Positions 1 through 42,475 of a stretch of DNA of 64,000 bases are shown piece after piece. Position numbers and translations under genes: made by a program. Below the pieces are notes generated by a model that was not told where the DNA came from, made no database searches, and saw nothing but the letters and a program-made list of their open reading frames with translations. Source of the stretch: Doris montereyensis (lineage: Eukaryota; Mollusca; Gastropoda; Nudibranchia; Dorididae); the NCBI GenBank assembly GCA_037039925.1, contig JAXRKP010000320.1:110001-174000 (forward strand), read 5' to 3'. Positions within the stretch are counted from its first letter, which is position 1, and every line of letters starts with the position of its first letter.

Positions 1-181
1 AGCTTTCCTGGAAATCAAACATGTTATCTACTCATGTTATATATATTCATTGACGGAGACAGACAGACAATCAGAGAGGAAGACAGATATAAAGAGAAAC
101 AGAGATAAGAAGAGAAAAAGAAGAGGCAGACAGACAGGTGGGGAGAGAGAGAGACATAGAGACAAAGGAATGACATAAGGC

Positions 182-373
<192 letters not shown>

Positions 374-470
374 TGAACTAGAAGATTTAGAATATTGTAA
401 AGTTAGTGGTTAAAAGAGAGTTTCACACTTGTTGAGATTGCTTTACAACGTTGCTTCTTGTCTCTGGCAG

Positions 471-30484
<30,014 letters not shown>

Positions 30485-31610
30485 ATCTGGTTATTTGGGA
30501 TGACAATTATTGTTGAGATGTTACAATCGATACATGAAACTTCTCTCATTCCTTTGTTCGATTTTTCGTTGTTTTATTAAATGTTAAAACCACTTGCCTT
30601 GGAATCCGTCCAACTGCATTTATTGCATATGAGGGAAACCTTTTCCCATTTTGTTTCTCTTGATATTTTTATCTTTATTAATTAATTTTTAATGTAACAT
30701 CAACTCACTTGTCAAATGGTAACAATTTTTCTTTCAGTTCTAAGCAGAAACAAATCATTCTATTGGATTTATTAATCCTTTTAAAAAAATATTTTGCCAG
30801 TTCACTATTTTCTTCCAAACTCTATAAACAATATGACCAGCAGTAGGCTGTGATGCTTCTCAGTCTCACTTTGTAATGTTCAGTCCACACGTATCGTTCA
30901 GCCTGTGCGATCTGTGCGGCGACAAAAAAAAACAACCTAAAAACCTGTGCACACCAGAGCATTTTGTGCGTTGTGTTTTGTTTGTGCGCCCTGTTTGCTC
31001 ACAGAAAATTATGTCGTAAAAACAAAATTTTGTTCCTCTATTGGTTCTGCTGAAAGGTAGATGATTGGATGAGTAGGTTTTATTGGTTTGGTTTTGTTAT
31101 TTTAATCAACAACAAGTGTGCAACATTTGTTTGGTTTTTTTATATCTTTTAAGCACGTTAGTATGGAGCGCCTGATAGGTTGCAGTACTGTCTGCTCCCA
31201 GGAAGGCTTTAAGTGAAATGGCTTGCTGAATCATAAATGATATTAAGTCAGTGAGCCTGCACCTGTGTTGGGGTTTGGCTCATAAATCCATGTTTTTATC
31301 TTTTACTCTTAGATTTTGTGTGAATTTTATGAAAATATTGTTAATAATCTGACGCCCGTTAACCCAAATTACAGACGGATCAATTTATTGCAAAACAAAA
31401 TCCCCCAAAAAACGATTTGAAATGAAAATGGTGTAAGCAGCTTCCTCTTATCCATCATAGTTTCAGTGTCCTGGCAGGACTAAGATGTTTTCCTCTAAGT
31501 TTTATTCAACAAAGAACGATGAGCCGAAATTTAAGGCTGTAATTTTTTACTATAACCCGTCCATTTATATCTTGTAAAGATCTCTTGTGAATGCTTTAAA
31601 TAAATCATTA
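30485..31610 (+). other. Probable 3' UTR of gene 1
   Basis: AT-rich sequence with no ORF follows the stop codon. A canonical AATAAA at 31599-31604 is the best visible cleavage signal, giving a 3' UTR of about 1.1 kb. Shorter transcripts are possible. Confidence 0.45.
31599..31604 (+). promoter_or_regulatory. Candidate polyadenylation signal, gene 1
   Basis: An AATAAA hexamer lies in atgctttaaataaatcatt, downstream of the gene 1 stop. Confidence 0.4.
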
Positions 31611-32689
31611 ATCATTCTCCACATCCTACGGATGCTTTCTTCAGTTTCAGCTCTGAACTAAAGTCTTTATTCATGGGGTCTAAAGGGTTTCCACTTCTTT
31701 GTTTTTCAAGAAAACTGAATTGAAATTGTCATGTTGCAGTTGAATGGGAGACAGTCATTTGCAATAGCTTTTTGAAGGCAGCTTAGCTGAAAATGTTTCC
31801 ATGTATCCTAAACTAAATATACACCTTTCACTCCTTGCAATTTTTGCTTTAAGTATTTATTCACTTTGCCTGATATTGTTATACTTTTTACCCGATATTT
31901 GCTTTTTATATTTTATACATAACTTATAATCAACCAACTTAATTTTTTCTTTGAAAAAAATGCGATCAAACTCTCCGAGACATTTCTTATTCCCTTACTA
32001 ATGATAATGATAAGGTATAATTCATAAAGCCTTTTCTTGCCCATTAGTATGAAAACAATGCATTACCTCAAGCTAAAAGAAAATGGGGAAGTAGAAGGAG
32101 AACATATTGATTACATAAATACTGCTCTTATTACATTATGATGTATGACTTAATTTGGATGTAATGTTTTACGTCTATAACACAATTCAACAAATTAAAA
32201 AACAAAACTGAGATGAACTGAGATTTTCTTAATGAACTTAAGGAATGATGCACTTAATCAAAATACAGTGGTTCCATGAGACACCAAAATGCAGCCTCTC
32301 CTTAACCGGACGGTCTTTTATTTTAGGTGAATACTGAATACAAGGGGTAAAGCTTAGACAATCATTACATAACATTTATTGGTCAGACTTTTAGGCCTAG
32401 AGCTCAGATTCAAAACTGGAGGGAGGAGGATGTATAAGAAAGGTAAGGAAGAACTAAGCAGTGTACACTTCAAGAAAACATTAATCCTCTTGGCCGTTTC
32501 TATTGATCACAACACTAGATAGCCATCTAACAACAAGGCCTAACGTAACGCAGTTTTAATCCAGACCATCGCCAGTACTTTATCAATGAAAACATGCTTA
32601 TTTTTTATACCAGAAAGTTTGATCATAATTCAATTCTCCCTTGACACATTTTCAGAAATCAGACTACCTTTGTGATGTTCTTTAAAAAA
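31611..32689. other. Intergenic, nothing recognised
   Basis: AT-rich sequence downstream of gene 1. Confidence 0.4.
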
Positions 32690-33265
32690 AAAACTGTAAC
32701 CTTTTGTATTTTTTAATAGAATTGTTTTACTATTTGAATTTTAACCAATATATTGACAATGACATTTTATTATCGAACAAATCTGATGTTTCAGATAGTT
32801 AATCTGTAAGCCAGATTGATTTCCTTGAGGTAAATTATCATACATGTATGAAGCAATACCTCTTCAAAAGCATATATTATCGGTGAATCTGTCTAAACAC
32901 GCAAGTCCGCATGCCGTAATTTTTTCTGGGAAAGCAAAAAACATAATTAGATCATCCAATAGATGTTCTTTTTTTTTAAAGTGTAACCTTTTGTATTTTT
33001 TAATAGAATTGTTTTACCATTTGAATTTTAACCAATATATTGACATTTCATTATGGAACAAATCTGATGTTTCACATAATTAACCTGTAACCCAGATTGA
33101 CTCATTTTGACTCATTTTCGTGAGGTAAATCAAAATGAAGATACATGTATGTAGCAATACCTCGTCAAAAGCATATGTCATCGGTGAAACTGTCTACACA
33201 CGTAAGTCTGCATGACGTAATTTTTCTAGAAAAGTAAAAAACATAATTAGATCATCCAATAGAGC
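32690..33265. repeat. Tandem duplication of about 285 bp
   Basis: Copy 1 (32690-32963) and copy 2 (32978-33265) share taaccttttgtattttttaatagaattgttttac, gcaatacctc, aacataattagatcatccaatag and more. A third partial copy lies at 33645-33740. Confidence 0.85.
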
Positions 33266-33536
33266 TGCAAACACTACGTTACTCGTTACGCTTTTTGAGT
33301 TTCAATTCAGTAACTGTCTTTAGAATGTAGTAAATAGAAAGAAATAATCAGGGGTGCACAAAATGGTTTTACACGGTGAAAATACTTCTTTTTTTTTAAA
33401 GATTTAAACAAGTAAGTCCACTCCTTGACTTACAAGGTTAGATTTTCTGAGGCGGGAAGGAAAATGGAAATCTGTATTTAGCTCATGTACGTTTAGCTCA
33501 TGTGCAGAACTGGAGCCTTTCTATTTAATTAAGGCC

Positions 33537-33571
<35 letters not shown>

Positions 33572-33945
33572 AAAAGAAGCGTGCATTTGATCATTTGAAG
33601 GACGCATCTCATATCCCATATATTGTGGACTTGCGCATTTTGACCTATGAATTGACATTTTATTATGGAGCAAATCTGATGTTTCAGATGATTAACATGT
33701 AATGTAACCCAGAATGACTCATGTTTTTAAGGTGAATCAAATTGAAAATATGTCTGCCACAGTGGACAGGGACAGGGTTACTTCAAACAAACAAACAAAC
33801 TTGCACATTTAGGACAGTTTCACTGATGAAATTTAATGTCTTTCACCCTCTTATTTTGGAAGACAATTAATTTTTATGTAATTGTATCCATGGAATAGAT
33901 TTGATTGCTTGCCAAGGAATTTGACATAATCTTTACATAAAGTTG
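33266..33945. other. Intergenic with (TA)n and repeat fragments
   Basis: (TA)n at 33541-33569, the partial third copy of the preceding repeat, and a family-4 end (cacagtggacaggg...aaacaaacaaac) at 33755-33800. Confidence 0.5.
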
Positions 33946-34250
33946 AGCAACGTTGCTAGTCGAGTGGTAAGACTGCCAGACTTGGGATTGTTAGGTTGTG
34001 GGTTTGAACCTTGGCATTGCTTGGTGCAATATTTTGTTCCTATGGGGAATGACATTGACCACGCATTTCCCTATTTGACCCAGGTGAAAATGGGTACCAG
34101 TACAAGCATCTTCTAAGGAGTAAAACCCGTGAAACACTAGCATCCTGTCCAAGGTGATTGTTATCACCTCCTCTGCTTCATACTTGAGAAATCATGTTAA
34201 TTGTTAAACTCCTGTTAAATGGGTCATAATAATAATAGTCTTCAGGAATG
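33946..34250 (+). mobile_element. SINE family 1, plus strand
   Basis: Head ttgctagtcgagtggtaagactgccagacttgggat, B box gggtttgaacctt, and the family body with cctgtccaaggtgattgttatcacctc. Confidence 0.8.
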
Positions 34251-34367
34251 AATTAACTTTTTTTAAATTGTTTGTATATCAATCTACAATATGTTATTGT
34301 TATTCTGTGATAAATTTTTATTTGCACTATAACAGTTTTTTACTGCAAATCTATGTTCATTTTGTTC

Positions 34368-34369
<2 letters not shown>

Positions 34370-34456
<87 letters not shown>
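34370..34456. repeat. (AT)n microsatellite
   Basis: About 86 bp of pure AT. Confidence 0.95.
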
Positions 34457-34460
<4 letters not shown>

Positions 34461-34734
34461 TTATATAGTGACTCTGTGATAATTTATTGCATTGTTAACA
34501 ATACTCACCCTTCAATTACATTGTAAAACATTTAAAATAAATATCACACTTAACATTACTATTACAATCTTTTCAGATTCATTTCCTTTCTTGCGTTTGT
34601 ATTTTTTCTTTTGATATTTCAGTGTTCTTTTCAATCATGCTTACTGTCTTTTCTTTGCTATTATATTCCGTCTTTTCTGTCATAAGCCTTCCTTTTTCCA
34701 TCCCTTTTTGTGCGTCTTTCTAGTCTTTCCTGTC

Positions 34735-34830
34735 AACAGTCCAGAGGCAAGGTGTTGGCCTTGTAACCAAAAGGCTATGGATTTCAAGTCCCTGACAGTA
34801 ACATTTTCTCAATTTTCTTTTTGAGTAAGA
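34735..34830 (+). mobile_element. SINE family 3 fragment
   Basis: It has cagaggcaaggtgttggccttgtaaccaaaaggctatgg and a B-box-like atttcaagtccc, ending at ttttgagtaagacc where the minisatellite starts. Confidence 0.65.
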
Positions 34831-34854
34831 CCTACACTCCCTCCATCCCTAACA

Positions 34855-35660
34855 TCAATTACATGACAGACAATAAATACAAGCTGACATACTTCAATTA
34901 CATGAAAGACAATAAATACAAGCTGTCGTACTTTAGTTACATGACAAACAACAAATACACGGTGACATGCTTCAATTACATGACAGACAACAAATACAAG
35001 CTGACATACTTCAGTTACATGACAGACAATAAATAGAAACTGACATTCTTCAATTACATGACAAACAATAGATAGATGCAAGCTGACATACTCAATTACA
35101 TGAAAGACAATAAATACAAGCTGACATATTTCAATTACATGACAGACAAAAAATACAAGCTGACATATTTCAATTACATGACAGACAAAAAATACAAGCT
35201 GACATACTTCAATTACATGAAAGACAACAAATACAAACTGACATACTTCAATTACATGAAAGACAACAAATACAAACTGATATACTTCAGTTACATGACA
35301 GACAATAAATACAAACTGAAATACTTCAATTACATGACAGACAACAAATACAAACTGAAATACTTCAATTACATGACAGACAATAAATACAAACTGAATA
35401 CTTCAATTACATGACAGACAACAAATACAAACTGAAATACTTCAATTACATGACAGACAATAAATACAAACTGATATACTTCAATTACATGACAGACAAT
35501 AAATACAAACTGAAATACTTCAATTACATGACAGACAATAAATACAAACTGATATACTTCAATTACATGACAGACAACAAATACAAACTGAAATACTTCA
35601 ATTACCGGACAGGTAACAAACATAAACTGAAATATCTCAATTCAGTGAAGGAAATAACTG
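34855..35660. repeat. 39-bp minisatellite
   Basis: About 20 units of tacttcaattacatgacagacaataaatacaaactgaaa. The unit is 13 codons long, so it makes false repeat proteins on both strands. Confidence 0.95.
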
Positions 35661-36088
35661 TCAACCAGATGGACAGTGGTCATGGATTTAATAAAAAATA
35701 ATTTTCCCTTTATGAAATAAATATTATAATGGAGATATTGCAAACTAAAAGGATAAATGATTGAATGAGATTTAAGAAAACAAAAAAATCATTATTATGA
35801 CAATTAATTATCAAAACAGATCATCATTCAATGTTCCCAGTCCATGGCCTTAAACTGCGAACTCAACATAGCACCCTCAAAGACATCACATCATAATGAT
35901 TTGTATAAATCTGCAAGTGTGCTCATGGAGCAACCTTCATGTCACTGTCACAATCTTTCTGATCGTAGAAGTTCAGAGAATTTGGAAAAACTTGATCTAT
36001 TTTTAGATAAGGGGTACACTTTGTTATTTCATGATGCACCTCGAATGATTTAAAGAATTTCAGCAAGTAGCTAGATCATAATATTTAT
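35661..36088. other. Intergenic, nothing recognised
   Basis: A 69-codon ORF at 35844-36053 has no supporting feature. Confidence 0.4.
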
Positions 36089-36345
36089 TGAGGCGCCAGT
36101 TGCTCAGTCTGTAGAGCGTCAAGACTACCACCCAGGAGGCTTGTGTTCAATTCCTAGTCCAGATAAATTTTTCTGGCCCTCCTGTCGACCCAGTAGCGAA
36201 GTGGATCTATTCAGACTTGGCGACAGTAAAGGCAGTGTGGAAAGCCATGACAAACTGCCACATTGTGCTCTATACCTACAAAAAGCAAGACTACTCCTGA
36301 TGACACTACGCTCAATTCTGAGTATGAGTCTTCTTACTTTGCTTT
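36089..36345 (+). mobile_element. tRNA-headed SINE, another family
   Basis: The head ggcgccagttgctcagtctgtagagcgtcaagactaccacccagg and the B box gtgttcaattccta differ from families 1-3. The body reaches gagtatgagtcttcttactttgc. Confidence 0.65.
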
Positions 36346-36724
36346 ACTTTATAACATCTACATTGGAAATATGTATGGAGACAAAAAATAAGGAAGATTA
36401 GAACTAATACAATACTTTTGACTTTCTCTTTAGAAATCAGGAATAGATGTAAAGTAAAAGTAATTGAATGTTGATATGCCATTCAAGTAGAAACAAAAAG
36501 GAAAAGAATCGGAGATATCAATTTGTGGAGATTTTTTTTTTAGACTTCTTTATCGTGAAAGGCACAAGATCTATTTGTCTTTGTACCCCATCTAAATAAA
36601 GATACGAGTTTTTCAAATTTATCAAACTGTGTATATTGATGTCCATGTTTATAGCCAATCACAAACCCCCTCACATTCATTTCAAACCACACAATTTTGA
36701 CATAGCGTCAACCAAATATCTTAA

Positions 36725-37447
36725 GGGGGCGTCCGGGTGAGCTGTAACAGCGTTTAGTAGAGTCTTGGGCTCATAATACCCATTTTCCAAATCCTCTCTA
36801 GAATGCTACTTCAACATCTTTAGAATCGAGTACATCAGTTGATTTTTTTATATAACGCCTGAAAAGGTACTAATTCTATGGCCAACTTTAATATGGCTGT
36901 ATCATTCTGAAGAAAGTTGAATTTTCAAACCCGTTTTTTCTCAAAAGATGTGATTTCTAGCATACAACGTTTTTAAAATCCTAAAATCTCAGAAAGTATT
37001 CATGCCAGAGTGTTGAAATTTAGTACACAGCTAGACTAGTATTTGTTATTGGGAACTAGAGATTTTCACTGGTTTATTTTGTTTTCATATCTTTTGTGCA
37101 CCTTTAAAATCAAAATATTACAAAATTTAGTAATAGTTATTTTTTAATAAAATACTGATTTTTTTAAGCACATTTAAAAACAGCTGAGATAAATCAAATA
37201 TGTCTTACTCCTTATTTAAGGGTTTAAAGAATATATCTGAAAAAAAGAATTTCATTGCTAGCCCATATACTTTTTGAGATTTTAAGATTTTAAATTTCGG
37301 CATCAAAATTCAACATGGCAACCGAATAATTTTTCCCAAAAATTTTTACATTTACATAGTAACTTAGATGCAAGCAAGACATTGGCAGGAAAAAATTAGC
37401 CAAAAATGCATTAGGGGAAAAAAGTGAAAATTCAGTAGGACGCCCCC
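36725..37447. mobile_element. TTAA-flanked inverted-repeat element
   Basis: Perfect 10-bp inverted ends (GGGGGCGTCC ... GGACGCCCCC) with TTAA directly outside (36721-36724, 37448-37451). The inside is AT-rich with no transposase. This fits a non-autonomous piggyBac-type element. Confidence 0.8.
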
Positions 37448-37451
37448 TTAA

Positions 37452-38125
37452 CACAGCCAACTTGGGAAAGGGACTACATTCCTGCCCTGACACATATTCA
37501 TACTCACACAAATATACAAATGCACACCTACGACTTCAACTTCAATGACTTTCGCTGAGCTCCACTTTGGTTAGCACACTGGAGTTGTTGTGAGGGATGA
37601 TTTCATAATGATCTTTTATTCATATATACGTGACTTTGTAATGAATAACTTGTGACTAAATGTGACGAGTAAAACACAACAAACGCACCACAGCCAATGA
37701 TTGTGTGGCCATTAAAGGTCTTTGGACACACAGCAAAGCTGATAATAGATCAAAAGAGCAAAAATCATTGACATTCCTATAATTCATATTTTTTAAATAA
37801 CAAAAACAAGAAACACACATAAATTAAATATAACTGTGAGAGAGGGGGGGGGAACATCAACAACAACAAAATCATGAAAAAGAAAAACGCTTCAAAATTT
37901 ACATTTTTTCATTTTGCCTTCCATACCATGTAAATTTCAAAATTCGTTTTCCTCCATATAACATTGAGTAAAGTGTTACCAGTATATTATGTATTAATGG
38001 GCATACATGAGTGAGTGCGTTTAGAAATACATCACAGTACATGGATTGATGGATTTAAAAATAGCCTTGAGCTTACAAAAACAAAAAATGAAGGCGCCAG
38101 CTGTGCCTCTTTACTGAAGGAAATA
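37452..38125. other. Intergenic, nothing recognised
   Basis: AT-rich sequence with a short G-run near 37845. Confidence 0.4.
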
Positions 38126-38370
38126 ATATTGAATAATATTTAAAGCCCCATAGGAACAAAAAAAAAACAAATACAAGGAATAGACAAGAAAAAAAACCCT
38201 GGCCACCATGGGGATCGAACCCACGACCTCTGCGTCGGCACCCACCACCTCGCCATGAGCTAACTTCACTCCTTTTTTTTTCTGCCTATTCCTTGTATTT
38301 GTCTTGTCTTTGTTAATATTATTTATTGTCGTTTCCTTCATGCCCCTGCCTCACTGTTTGTCTTTGCCTC
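38126..38370. mobile_element. SINE family 2, palindromic form
   Basis: Minus tail (tttaaagccccataggaacaaa...caaggaatagacaag), minus core (ggggatcgaacccacgacctctgcgtcgg), then plus tail (tctgcctattccttgtatttgtc...ttaatattatttattg...cactgtttgtctttg). Confidence 0.75.
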
Positions 38371-38860
38371 TTTACTGATAAATCTCATGCACCGCGATGG
38401 ATCACGCAAACACTTCAACATTTCAATGACTGATCGGGATCGTGATTTCTATTCGACCTAGACGTAATTTCTTTTTTTCGTTATCACAACAAGTTGAAAG
38501 TGTAAGAAGTCCATTTGGATGCATGTAAAAAAAAACAACGAAAAATTTAGTCAGACAGGAGACAAAAACGAAACTCACTGAATAGCATAGCGATTCTTGA
38601 GATGAAAACATAATTTACGTGAAAAGAAATTTTCTGTCAAACAGAACCGAAAAAAACAACCTAAAATGCTATAAAGAGTGCCTACCCATTAAATAAACAA
38701 AATGCTAATTTGTAAAATGTTGATGTGAAAAATTAAAGGATACATTAACCCTAAATAACTAGAAGAACATTTCTTTAGGGTAAGAAATTAATATATCACC
38801 CCCACACAAAAGTTACAGGGGAAAAAAATCCATCAACATGACTTTTTTGTGGAAAAAATC
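38371..38860. other. Intergenic, nothing recognised
   Basis: No repeat or ORF of note before the minisatellite. Confidence 0.4.
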
Positions 38861-38864
38861 CCCC

Positions 38865-39550
38865 AGTGCTGATCATGATGCTAAGTTTGGTAAAACTTAA
38901 AAGGGGAAAAAATCCCCAGTGAAAAGGGGACAAAAAAATCCTCAGTACGAACCATGATGCTAAGGTTTGTGAAAGGGAGGGGTCAAATCCCCAGTGCTGG
39001 CCTAATGCTAAGTTTTGTGAAGAAATGGGAAAAAATCCCCAGTGCTGGCCTAATGCTAAGTTTTGTGAAGAAATGGGAAAAAATCCTCAGTACAAACCAT
39101 GATGCTAAGTTTTGTGAAGAAATGGGAAAAAATCCCCAGTACAAACCATGATGCTAAGTTTTGTGAAGAAATGGGAAAAAATCCCCAGTACAAACCATGA
39201 TGCTAAGTTTTGTGAAGAAATGGGAAAAAATCCCCAGTACAAACCATGATGCTAAGTTTTGTGAAGAAATGGGAAAAAATCCTCAGTACAAACCATGATG
39301 CTAAGTTTTGTGAAGAAATGGGAAAAAATCCCCAGTGCTGGTCATGATGCTAAGTTTGGTGGAGGGGGGGGTATCCCCTGTACGAACCATGATGCTAACC
39401 TTGGTGAGAGGGAAAAAACTCCAATGCTAGCCATGATCGATGCTAAGGTTTACAAAAAGGGGGAAAATCCTGAGTATTAGCCATGAGGTTAAGCTTGGTG
39501 AAGGGGGAAAATCCCTGATGTTGGCCATGATGCTAGGCTTGGTGATAGGA
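38865..39550. repeat. About 48-bp minisatellite
   Basis: Units of ccatgatgctaagttttgtgaagaaatgggaaaaaatccccagtacaaa, about 13 in all. The middle units are nearly identical and the outer ones diverged. Confidence 0.9.
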
Positions 39551-39599
39551 GAAAAATTCTCAAATTAAGCCCAGTAAACACGGAACTAACAGTAATAAC

Positions 39600-39925
39600 T
39601 GGATTTAATTTGATTTGATTTGATTTTACCCATATTCAAAACTAATGTGATCTCGAGGGTTCTGATAGGATCTTTAATTTTCCCCAGACTGTCTTCTAAG
39701 CAGCCAAGGGATCTTTAACGTACACAGAACGTTGTGATCTGCACGTGGTACCTCCTGTTTATCGTCCGTCTCTGATGGGACTAGGTTTCGATCCCCCTAC
39801 CTGGACCAGGTGGGGGGGTTTACTCAACAAAAACTTGAGAAAACCTTTCAACCTGACAGAGCTTGAACCCATGACCTTTTGGTTGGAAGGCCAACACCTT
39901 GCCTCTGAACTACAGTCTCCCATAA
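39600..39925 (-). mobile_element. SINE family 3, minus strand
   Basis: It has gatggga...cctggaccaggtgggggggtttactc, gagcttgaacccatgaccttttggttggaaggcc and ttgcctctgaactacagtctccc. The right end is the tRNA-like head. Confidence 0.75.
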
Positions 39926-40079
39926 TAGCTGAAAATCCAGGATGCGTTTTACATCTAAAATAGCGGGAAAGGGCAATGAATACCATTGCACTTTAATGAA
40001 TAAAAATTGCTTTCATTCAAGCCATAAACAGTCGAATGTTTCTCGCACTATATCTGCTTCCATGTAATACAAGCTCCTT

Positions 40080-40265
40080 TTTTTTTTTTTTTTCCCTGTC
40101 CACCATTTTCAGTGATCTCACAGTGAATTTAAGAGAAAACAGCAAGATGAAAGCGAAAGAAAAGTGCAAGAGTGATAGGGAAGAAGTGGGACTTACCAGT
40201 AGCACCCGTCAACCACCCCTATGTAATACAAGAACAATTAATCAGATATGGCTGTCAACCATCCT
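40080..40265 (-). repeat. Family-4 short interspersed repeat
   Basis: It has tcagtgatctcacagtgaatttaagagaaaacagcaagatgaaag and gggacttaccagtagcacccgtcaaccacc. Confidence 0.7.
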
Positions 40266-40494
40266 CAAACATTGATAGTTGAGACACCTGCACTCATTTC
40301 ACCCCAGTACAGCAAGACTTGCCCGTAACTATTCTTAAATGTTAAATCATGCATGCTAACTAAATATAATGTTCAGAAATTGAGTTTTAATCAGTTGTTA
40401 ATGAAGAATTCCTATTATTATGATTTCAACACACTTGACCTAAGATTCAAATCTCCTACACCTCATTGCCAACATGTTTATTTGTTTTATCATG

Positions 40495-40625
40495 TAATTG
40501 GAATTTACCCCATACCCCGTATGATCTAAGGGTGAATTAAGAGCAAGATGAAAGTGAGAGATAAACGCAAGAGTGATAGCAAAAGAAGAAGAACCTACTA
40601 GCCGTGCCCGCCAACCGCCCACTGT
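40495..40625 (-). repeat. Family-4 short interspersed repeat
   Basis: It has ggaatttaccccataccccgtatgatctaagggtgaattaagagcaagatg and acctactagccgtgcccgccaaccgcc. Confidence 0.7.
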
Positions 40626-41425
40626 CATGATGAAAAAAAAAGAAAATTGAAAAAAAAAGTTTTTTTTTTTAAAGAATCCCAATGAAACGAAACAAAACAC
40701 ACATACATACACACATACGATAGAGTAACTTTTCTGGGGAAAAGGCGAGACAAAAAGATATCTTTATCTCTATCAGGACTCGTCAAGTGTTTTTGACAAA
40801 AGTCGTAGAGTATGGCAAGTAGAACTTTCTAAAATAAAAATGTGGAGAATCTAATACTTTAATGAACTGATATACAATGAACCAAAATTACTCATCTCTT
40901 GACTTCCTTTTTTTGAATGACCTCAGAAACCCATGACTTGATATCATTTTCCCAGCAATTAATATCAGAGTTTGTGATACATTGAAAGACAACTTTTCAT
41001 GGTGACGAGGTCTAGGGCAATCTCTTGACTCTTAGGTTTAAACTAAAAAAACAGCCTTGAGTCCAACGGTCTACCCACTGGACCAACAGTAGTAGCTACT
41101 AATACCAATAAGATAGCATTTAGGATATTTTGACTGCATCGCTAATCTGTCCAAAGGCATGTGAACGAAATAAGCCATATATTTGAAATATACAGAAACT
41201 CTATTCATGCCTACGAAAACTAAAAGCAGATAACTAAAAAATCCCACTTACGTTCATTTTGCAGAGAGTTCAATGTTTCAAGGAAGAACCTAAAATAGAA
41301 ACTGACTTGAGCCATAAAAACATCACAATACTTATCACACCGACTATAAAAAAACAACCAAACACTTCAAGAACTTTCAAATATCATTATTAAAGATTTT
41401 TGACTATGTGACAGTGAGAGAACAA
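40626..41425. other. Intergenic, little recognised
   Basis: 40990-41095 has a faint reversed tRNA-like pattern (tctcttgactcttaggtttaaac, actggaccaac) that may be an old SINE head. Confidence 0.35.
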
Positions 41426-41429
41426 GACT

Positions 41430-41745
41430 AATTTGAGTTGATTTTACCCACATCCACAACTAAGGTAATCTCAGGGTTTATAGTAAGATTTTTATTTTTA
41501 TTTTGCCTCGACTGCCTTGTAAACAGTCAAGGGATGTCTATCATGCACAGAGTGCAGTGATCTGCACAATGTGCCTCCTATTTTATCTTCCGTCTCTGAC
41601 TGGACTAGGTGTCTATCTACATACTTGGACAAAGGGGTGGGTTTTACTCCAAAAAACACTTGAGAAAATTGTTCCAATCTGTCAGGAATGAACCCACAAC
41701 CTTTTGCTTTAGAAACCCACATTTTGCTTCTGGACCGTTGGAGTC
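41430..41745 (-). mobile_element. SINE family 3, minus strand
   Basis: It has gattttacccacatcc..., ccgtctctgactggactagg, gaatgaacccacaaccttttgctttag and gcttctggaccgttggagtcccct at the head end. Confidence 0.75.
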
Positions 41746-42475
41746 CCCTAGAATAAAACTAAAGAGTATGGGTGGCAATAATTAGTTATCGTTGAGTCCC
41801 CTACAATAAAACTAAAGAGTATGGGTGGCAATAATTAGTTATCGTTGAGTCCCCTACAATAAAACTAAAGAGTATGGGTGAAAATAAAGAGTTAGCAATA
41901 ATTAGTTATCGTTGAGTCCCCTACAATAAAACTAAAGAGTATGGGTGACAATAATTAGTTATTAGTTATGAGTCCCCTACAATAAAACTAAGAGTTGACA
42001 ATAATTAGTTATCATTGAGTCCCCTACAATAAAACTAAAGAGTATGGGTGGTTGAGTCCCCTACAATAAAACTAAAGAATGGGTGACAATAATTAGTTAT
42101 CGTTGAGTAAAGAGTCGTTGAGTCCCCTACAATAAAACTAAAGAGTATGGGTGACAATAATTAGTTATCGTTGAGTCCCCTACAATAAAACTAAAGAGTA
42201 TGGGTGACAATAATTAATCCCCTACAATTAAAGAGTTAAAACTAAAGAGTATGGGTGACAATAATTAGTTAGTTGAGTCCCCTACAATAAAACTAAAGAG
42301 TATGGGTGACAATAATTAGTTAAAGTCCCCTAAAATAAAACTAAAGAGTATGGGTGACAATAATTAGTTATCATTGAGTCCCCTACAATAAAACTAAAGA
42401 GTATGGGTGACAATAATTAGTTATCTGAGTCCCCTACAATAAAACTAAAGAGTATGGGTGACAATAATTAGTTAT
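41735..42475. repeat. About 58-bp minisatellite starting at a SINE border
   Basis: Roughly a dozen units of gttgagtcccctacaataaaactaaagagtatgggtgacaataattagttatc, some shortened. gagtcccct is the end of the family-3 SINE (reverse of AGGGGACTC); the rest is flanking sequence. Confidence 0.9.

Noticed and set aside
34809..35701. Repeat proteins with Y-M-T-D-N-K-Y-K-L units
   Set aside because: The 39-bp minisatellite keeps all frames open; there is no splice signal, promoter or codon evidence.
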